In this document: one piece after another, positions 61,000 through 64,000 of the stretch
Layout: each line of letters starts with the position of its first letter
Position numbering within the stretch: the first letter of the stretch is position 1
DNA from: Streptomyces albofaciens JCM 4342
Lineage (GTDB): Bacteria > Actinomycetota > Actinomycetes > Streptomycetales > Streptomycetaceae
DNA length: 64,000 nucleotides
NCBI RefSeq assembly: GCF_008634025.1
Contig: NZ_PDCM01000002.1
Coordinates: forward strand, 3,063,001 to 3,127,000
Direction: 5' to 3'
Program-made: the position numbers and the translations under genes
Notes under the pieces: generated by a model
What the model was told of the DNA's origin: nothing
Databases searched by the model: none
The model's input: only the letters and a program-made list of their open reading frames with translations

Positions 61000-61938
61000 A
61001 TGACGGGCGCACGCGTCCTGGCCCTCGGCCACTACCAGCCCTCCCGGGTACTCACCAACGACGATCTCGCGAAGCTGGTCGACACCGACGACGCGTGGAT
61101 CAGCAGCCGCGTCGGCATCCGTACCCGGCACGTCGCGGCCCCCGACGAGACGGTGGACGCGATGGCCGCGGCCGCCGCGGCCAAGGCGCTGGCCGCGAGC
61201 GGTCTGACGGCCCAGGACATCGACCTCGTCCTGGTCGCCACCTGCACGGCCGTCGACCGCAGCCCCAACACCGCCGCCCGGGTCGCCGCCCGTCTCGGCC
61301 TGCCGTCGCCCGCCGCCATGGACATCAACGTCGTCTGCGCCGGCTTCACCCACGCGCTGGCCACCGCCGACCACGCCGTACGGGCGGGGTCGGCGGTCAA
61401 CGCGCTGGTCGTCGGGGCCGAGAAGTTCACCGACGTGGTGGACTGGACGGACCGTTCCACCTGCGTGCTCGTCGGGGACGGGGCGGGCGCCGCGGTCGTC
61501 ACGGCCGCGCCGGAACCGGAGATCGGCCCGGTGCTGTGGGGCTCGGTCCCGGACATGGGCGACGCCGTCCGCATCGAGGGCAGCCCGCCCCGCTTCGCCC
61601 AGCAGGGCCAGGCCGTCTACCGCTGGGCCACCACCCGCCTGCCGGCCATCGCCCGCCAGGTGTGCGAGCGCTCCGGAATCCGGCCGGAGGACCTGGCCGG
61701 GGTCGTGCTGCACCAGGCCAACCTGCGGCTGATCGAGCCGCTGGCGGAGCGTATCGGCGCGGTCAACGCGGTGATCGCGCGCGATGTCGTGGAGTCCGGC
61801 AACACCTCCGCCGCGTCCGTCCCGCTGGCCCTGTCCAAGCTGGTGGAACGGCGGGAGGTCCCGTCCGGCGCCCCGGTCCTGCTCTTCGGGTTCGGCGGCA
61901 ACCTGTCGTACGCGGGACAGGTGATCCGGTGCCCTTGA
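61000..61938 (+). CDS. Ketoacyl-ACP synthase III (FabH-like)
   Basis: 312 residues. The catalytic triad is visible: Cys in N-V-V-C-A-G-F-T-H, His in V-L-H-Q-A-N-L-R-L, Asn in E-S-G-N-T-S-A-A-S. The W-I-S-S-R-V-G-I-R-T-R-H motif near the N-terminus is typical. No fatty-acid genes are adjacent, so this is likely a secondary or paralogous KAS III, perhaps for specialised metabolism. ATG 61000; no clear ribosome site. Confidence 0.92.
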   Translation: MTGARVLALGHYQPSRVLTNDDLAKLVDTDDAWISSRVGIRTRHVAAPDETVDAMAAAAAAKALAASGLTAQDIDLVLVATCTAVDRSPNTAARVAARLGLPSPAAMDINVVCAGFTHALATADHAVRAGSAVNALVVGAEKFTDVVDWTDRSTCVLVGDGAGAAVVTAAPEPEIGPVLWGSVPDMGDAVRIEGSPPRFAQQGQAVYRWATTRLPAIARQVCERSGIRPEDLAGVVLHQANLRLIEPLAERIGAVNAVIARDVVESGNTSAASVPLALSKLVERREVPSGAPVLLFGFGGNLSYAGQVIRCP

Positions 61939-62026
61939 GGGGGCTTCCGGAGCGTGGCCCGGCCGCCCTCCGGCCACGTCCGATTTCTTCAAGACCCGGT
62001 CCGGGAGCGCTGCCTACGCTCACCGC

Positions 62027-62449
62027 ATGAGCAACGAAACGCACTCCACCGCCACCACCACACCGCGCTTCGCGGCGATCGGCATGGTCGTCGCCGACAT
62101 GGCGGCCTCGCTCGCCTTCTACCGCCGCCTCGGCCTCGCGGTCCCGGCGGAGGCCGACACCGCCCCGCACGCCGAGGCGACGCTGCCCGGCGGGCTGCGC
62201 CTGATGTGGGACACGTACGAGACCGCGCGCTCCATCGACCCCGGGTGGACGCCGCCGGCCGGCGGCACCCCGACGGGCCTGGCGTTCGAGTGCGCGGACC
62301 CGGCGGAGGTCGACAAGGTCTACGCGGAGCTGGTCGGCGCCGGGTACACCGGGGAGAAGGAACCGTGGGACGCGGACTGGGGGCAGCGGTACGCGGTGGT
62401 GCGGGACCCGGACGGGCACGGGGTGGATCTGTTCGCGGCGCGGGCGTAG
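62027..62449 (+). CDS. VOC-superfamily protein (glyoxalase/bleomycin-resistance type)
   Basis: 140 residues. G-M-V-V-A-D-M-A-A-S-L-A-F-Y-R-R-L-G-L is the first beta-alpha-beta unit, and V-V-R-D-P-D-G-H-G-V-D-L-F the last. Metal ligands typical of true glyoxalase are not all evident. Could be a resistance or isomerase protein. A minisatellite starts one base after the stop. Confidence 0.88.
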   Translation: MSNETHSTATTTPRFAAIGMVVADMAASLAFYRRLGLAVPAEADTAPHAEATLPGGLRLMWDTYETARSIDPGWTPPAGGTPTGLAFECADPAEVDKVYAELVGAGYTGEKEPWDADWGQRYAVVRDPDGHGVDLFAARA

Positions 62450-62450
62450 A

Positions 62451-62650
62451 ACCCGGACGTGGGAGTACGGGGGCGGAAGCGGCCGTGACACCCAGACGCG
62501 GGAGTACGGGGGCGGAAGCGGCCGTGACACCCGGACGTGGGGGTACGGGGGGGCGGAAGCGGCCGTGGCGCCCGGACGTGGGGGTACGGGGGGGGCGGAA
62601 GCGGCCGTGGCGCCCGGACGTGGGAGTACGCGAGCGGGAGCGGCCGTGGC
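62451..62650. repeat. Five-copy minisatellite, 39-42 bp units
   Basis: Units start at 62451, 62490, 62529, 62570 and 62612, with lengths 39, 39, 41, 42 and 39. The consensus has CCCGGACGTGGGAGTACGGG then GCGGAAGCGGCCGTG. Length differences come from G-runs of 5, 7 and 8. It accounts for most of the 235-bp gap. No ribosome-site-supported gene is seen inside. Confidence 0.9.
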
Positions 62651-62684
62651 GCGCCGGGCCGTCCCCGTGGCCGGGCCGCCCCCG

Positions 62685-62909
62685 CTACGGCACTTCCCGC
62701 AGATACATCGCCCCGCATGAGTGACAGAAGGGTTCGGCCGCGGACGTGCCCCAGGCGTCCGCGGACTGCACCGCCGCGTCCGGTTGCAGTTCACGTCCGC
62801 ACATGGACAGGGTGCTGTCCAGCCGCACCATGTGCCACATCCTGACCGGCGCGTCCGGCTTCCGCGGCGAGCCGCCGTCCGCGTACTCCGCGCGCATCTC
62901 GTGCTCCAT
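62685..62909 (-). CDS. Small Cys-rich protein, unknown function
   Basis: 74 residues from ATG 62909 (GAGGTG upstream). It has M-W-H-M-V-R-L-D and L-S-M-C-G-R-E-L, and near the C-terminus F-C-H-S-C-G-A-M-Y-L. One His/Cys and C-x-x-C pattern could bind zinc. The pattern is familiar from conserved small Streptomyces proteins, but I do not know a function. Confidence 0.75.
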   Translation of the reverse strand: MEHEMRAEYADGGSPRKPDAPVRMWHMVRLDSTLSMCGRELQPDAAVQSADAWGTSAAEPFCHSCGAMYLREVP

Positions 62910-62977
62910 GGCGCCACACCTCCTCGCCCCCACGATGCGCCGCGCGGGGGCCGCCCGCTACCCGGCGGCGGGCCCGC

Positions 62978-63898
62978 TCAGAACACCGACCAGCCGGTCA
63001 GCGTCGTGAAGTGGTCCAGCGCCGCCGCGCCCGCCACCGAGTTGCCCCGGCTGTCCAGCCCGGGGCTCCACACGCACAGAGTGCAGCGCCCCGGCACGAC
63101 CGCCACGATGCCGCCGCCGACGCCGCTCTTGGCGGGCAGTCCGACCCGGTAGGCGAATTCGCCGGCCGCGTCGTACGTGCCGCAGGTCAGCATCACCGCG
63201 TTGATCCGCTTGGCCTCGCGCGCCTCCAGCAGGCGGCTGCCGTCCGCGCGCAGCCCGTGCCGGGCCAGGAATCCGCCGGCCGCCGCCAGGTCGCGGCAGC
63301 TCATCTCGATGGAGCACTGCCAGAAGTAGTGCTCGATGACGCTGGGGACCGGGTTCTCCAGGTTGCCGAAGCTCGCCATGAAGTGCGCGAGCGCCGCGTT
63401 GCGGTCGCCGTGGTCGGCCTCGGAGTCGGCCACCGCCTGGTCGAAGGCGAGGTCCGGGTTGCCGCTCTCCTCGCGCAGGAAGTGCAGCATCGTGGTGCTG
63501 GCGTCGCCGGTCAGCGTCTGGAGGCGGTCGGTGACGACCAGCGCGCCCGCGTTGATGAAGGGGTTGCGCGGTACGCCGTTCTCCCACTCCAGTTGCACGA
63601 GCGAATTGAACGGGGTGCCCGACGGTTCGCGGCCGACCCGCTTCCAGATGTCGTCGTTGTCGTTGGCCATGACCAGCGCCAGCGAGAACGTCTTCGAGAT
63701 GGACTGCACGGAGAACGGGACCTCCCAGTCCCCCACCCCGTAGACCTCGCCGTTGATGTCGGCGACCGCTATGCCGAAGCGGTCCATCGGCACCTTTTCC
63801 AGCGCCGGTATGTAATCGGCAACCTGCCCATGTCCGACATACGGCCTCGCAAAGGCCGCTACCTCCTCAAGAACGGCCTGGTAGTCCATGACGGACAC
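62978..63898 (-). CDS. glsA: Glutaminase
   Basis: 306 residues, the usual length. The catalytic Ser is in V-Q-S-I-S-K-T-F (Ser-x-x-Lys), and N-P-F-I-N-A-G-A-L-V, E-S-G-N-P-D, and T-C-G-T-Y-D-A-A-G-E-F-A are signature motifs of the serine-dependent glutaminases. It hydrolyses glutamine to glutamate and ammonia in the cytosol. GTG 63898 starts one base after the upstream stop (TAG C GTG); ATG 63889 is an alternative. Coupled to the AraC-type gene. Confidence 0.95.
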   Translation of the reverse strand: MSVMDYQAVLEEVAAFARPYVGHGQVADYIPALEKVPMDRFGIAVADINGEVYGVGDWEVPFSVQSISKTFSLALVMANDNDDIWKRVGREPSGTPFNSLVQLEWENGVPRNPFINAGALVVTDRLQTLTGDASTTMLHFLREESGNPDLAFDQAVADSEADHGDRNAALAHFMASFGNLENPVPSVIEHYFWQCSIEMSCRDLAAAGGFLARHGLRADGSRLLEAREAKRINAVMLTCGTYDAAGEFAYRVGLPAKSGVGGGIVAVVPGRCTLCVWSPGLDSRGNSVAGAAALDHFTTLTGWSVF

Positions 63899-63899
63899 G

Positions 63900-64000
63900 C
63901 TAACCCGAGGCCACCAGCACCCCCAGCGGGACCCCTGCCAGCGCCTTCACCTCGCGTGCCAGGTGTGCCTGGTCCGCGTACCCGGCGCGGGCCGCCACGT
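63900..64000 (-). CDS. AraC-family regulator, C-terminal end only
   Basis: The last 32 codons are visible and read A-G-Y-A-D-Q-A-H-L-A-R-E-V-K-A-L-A-G-V-P, the second helix-turn-helix of AraC/XylS proteins (A-x-x-x-G-Y-x-D-Q-x-H-x-x-R-x-F), then a short tail and TAG. The rest lies beyond the window. It directly precedes glsA and probably shares its mRNA. Confidence 0.85.
   Translation of the reverse strand, partial: VAARAGYADQAHLAREVKALAGVPLGVLVASG

Noticed and set aside
62451..62650. CRISPR array
   Set aside because: Units are contiguous with no unique spacers and no cas genes are near; it is a minisatellite.

Overview
The base composition (very high G+C, GTG starts, G/C at almost every third codon position) and the gene families point to an actinomycete of the Streptomyces group. 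Typical markers are a fused actinobacterial 2-oxoglutarate enzyme (kgd), nickel superoxide dismutase with its maturation protease, snapalysin with its divergent LysR regulator, several GAF-ANTAR regulators, and small conserved proteins such as DUF6104. The names rest on motif recognition and memory of the families; no database search was possible.

Layout. 1-7.3 kb: a spermidine-synthase-like protein, a two-component pair, and kgd, closed by a strong hairpin. 7.4-23.3 kb: a 16-kb block on the minus strand that I read as a biological-conflict system joined to a peptide-modification (RiPP) module. In transcription order it holds a TRYPCO1-like protein, a trypsin-like protease with a VMAP-like C-terminus, a MoxR AAA+ ATPase, a giant vWA-TPR protein, a 75-residue peptide ending in a Tyr-Tyr-Asp-Asp core, a radical SAM/SPASM maturase, and two TIR-like/NB-ARC/TPR proteins of the FxsT type. 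A 37-residue membrane peptide lies between the last two genes on the other strand.

23.4-34.4 kb: a 59-aa DUF6104 protein, a 382-bp fold-back (MITE-like) element, a DUF4097/PadR pair, an SCO6745-family protein, a Clp-N/HTH pair with an apparently leaderless autoregulated promoter, a decayed monooxygenase fragment, a TetR gene with a zinc-binding N-terminus, an SDR/LysR pair, HutD, a quinone-oxidoreductase-like enzyme and NAD-malic enzyme. 34.9-40.3 kb: a polar amino-acid ABC transporter, a methyltransferase/CGNR pair, and sodX/sodN.

40.4-48.5 kb: a signalling block with a receiver-less CheB, a CheR-PAS protein containing four exact-length 14-residue repeats, two GAF-ANTAR proteins, the snpR/snpA pair, an acetyltransferase, a third GAF-ANTAR protein and a STAS protein whose start codon lies in a 15-bp repeat array. 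48.6-64 kb: a crcB-DUF190-crcB fluoride-export operon, a GntR/CynX-type MFS pair, CorA, a flavin monooxygenase/TetR pair, a DHA2 MFS/WYL pair, a copper ATPase behind a textbook CsoR-type operator, a KAS III enzyme, a VOC protein, a five-copy minisatellite, a small Cys-rich protein, glutaminase, and the 3' end of an AraC-type regulator.

The 7.4-23.3 kb block is the main discovery candidate. Protease, ATPase, vWA scaffold and STAND sensors look like a threat-sensing relay. The modified peptide could be its trigger, guard or effector, which is inference.
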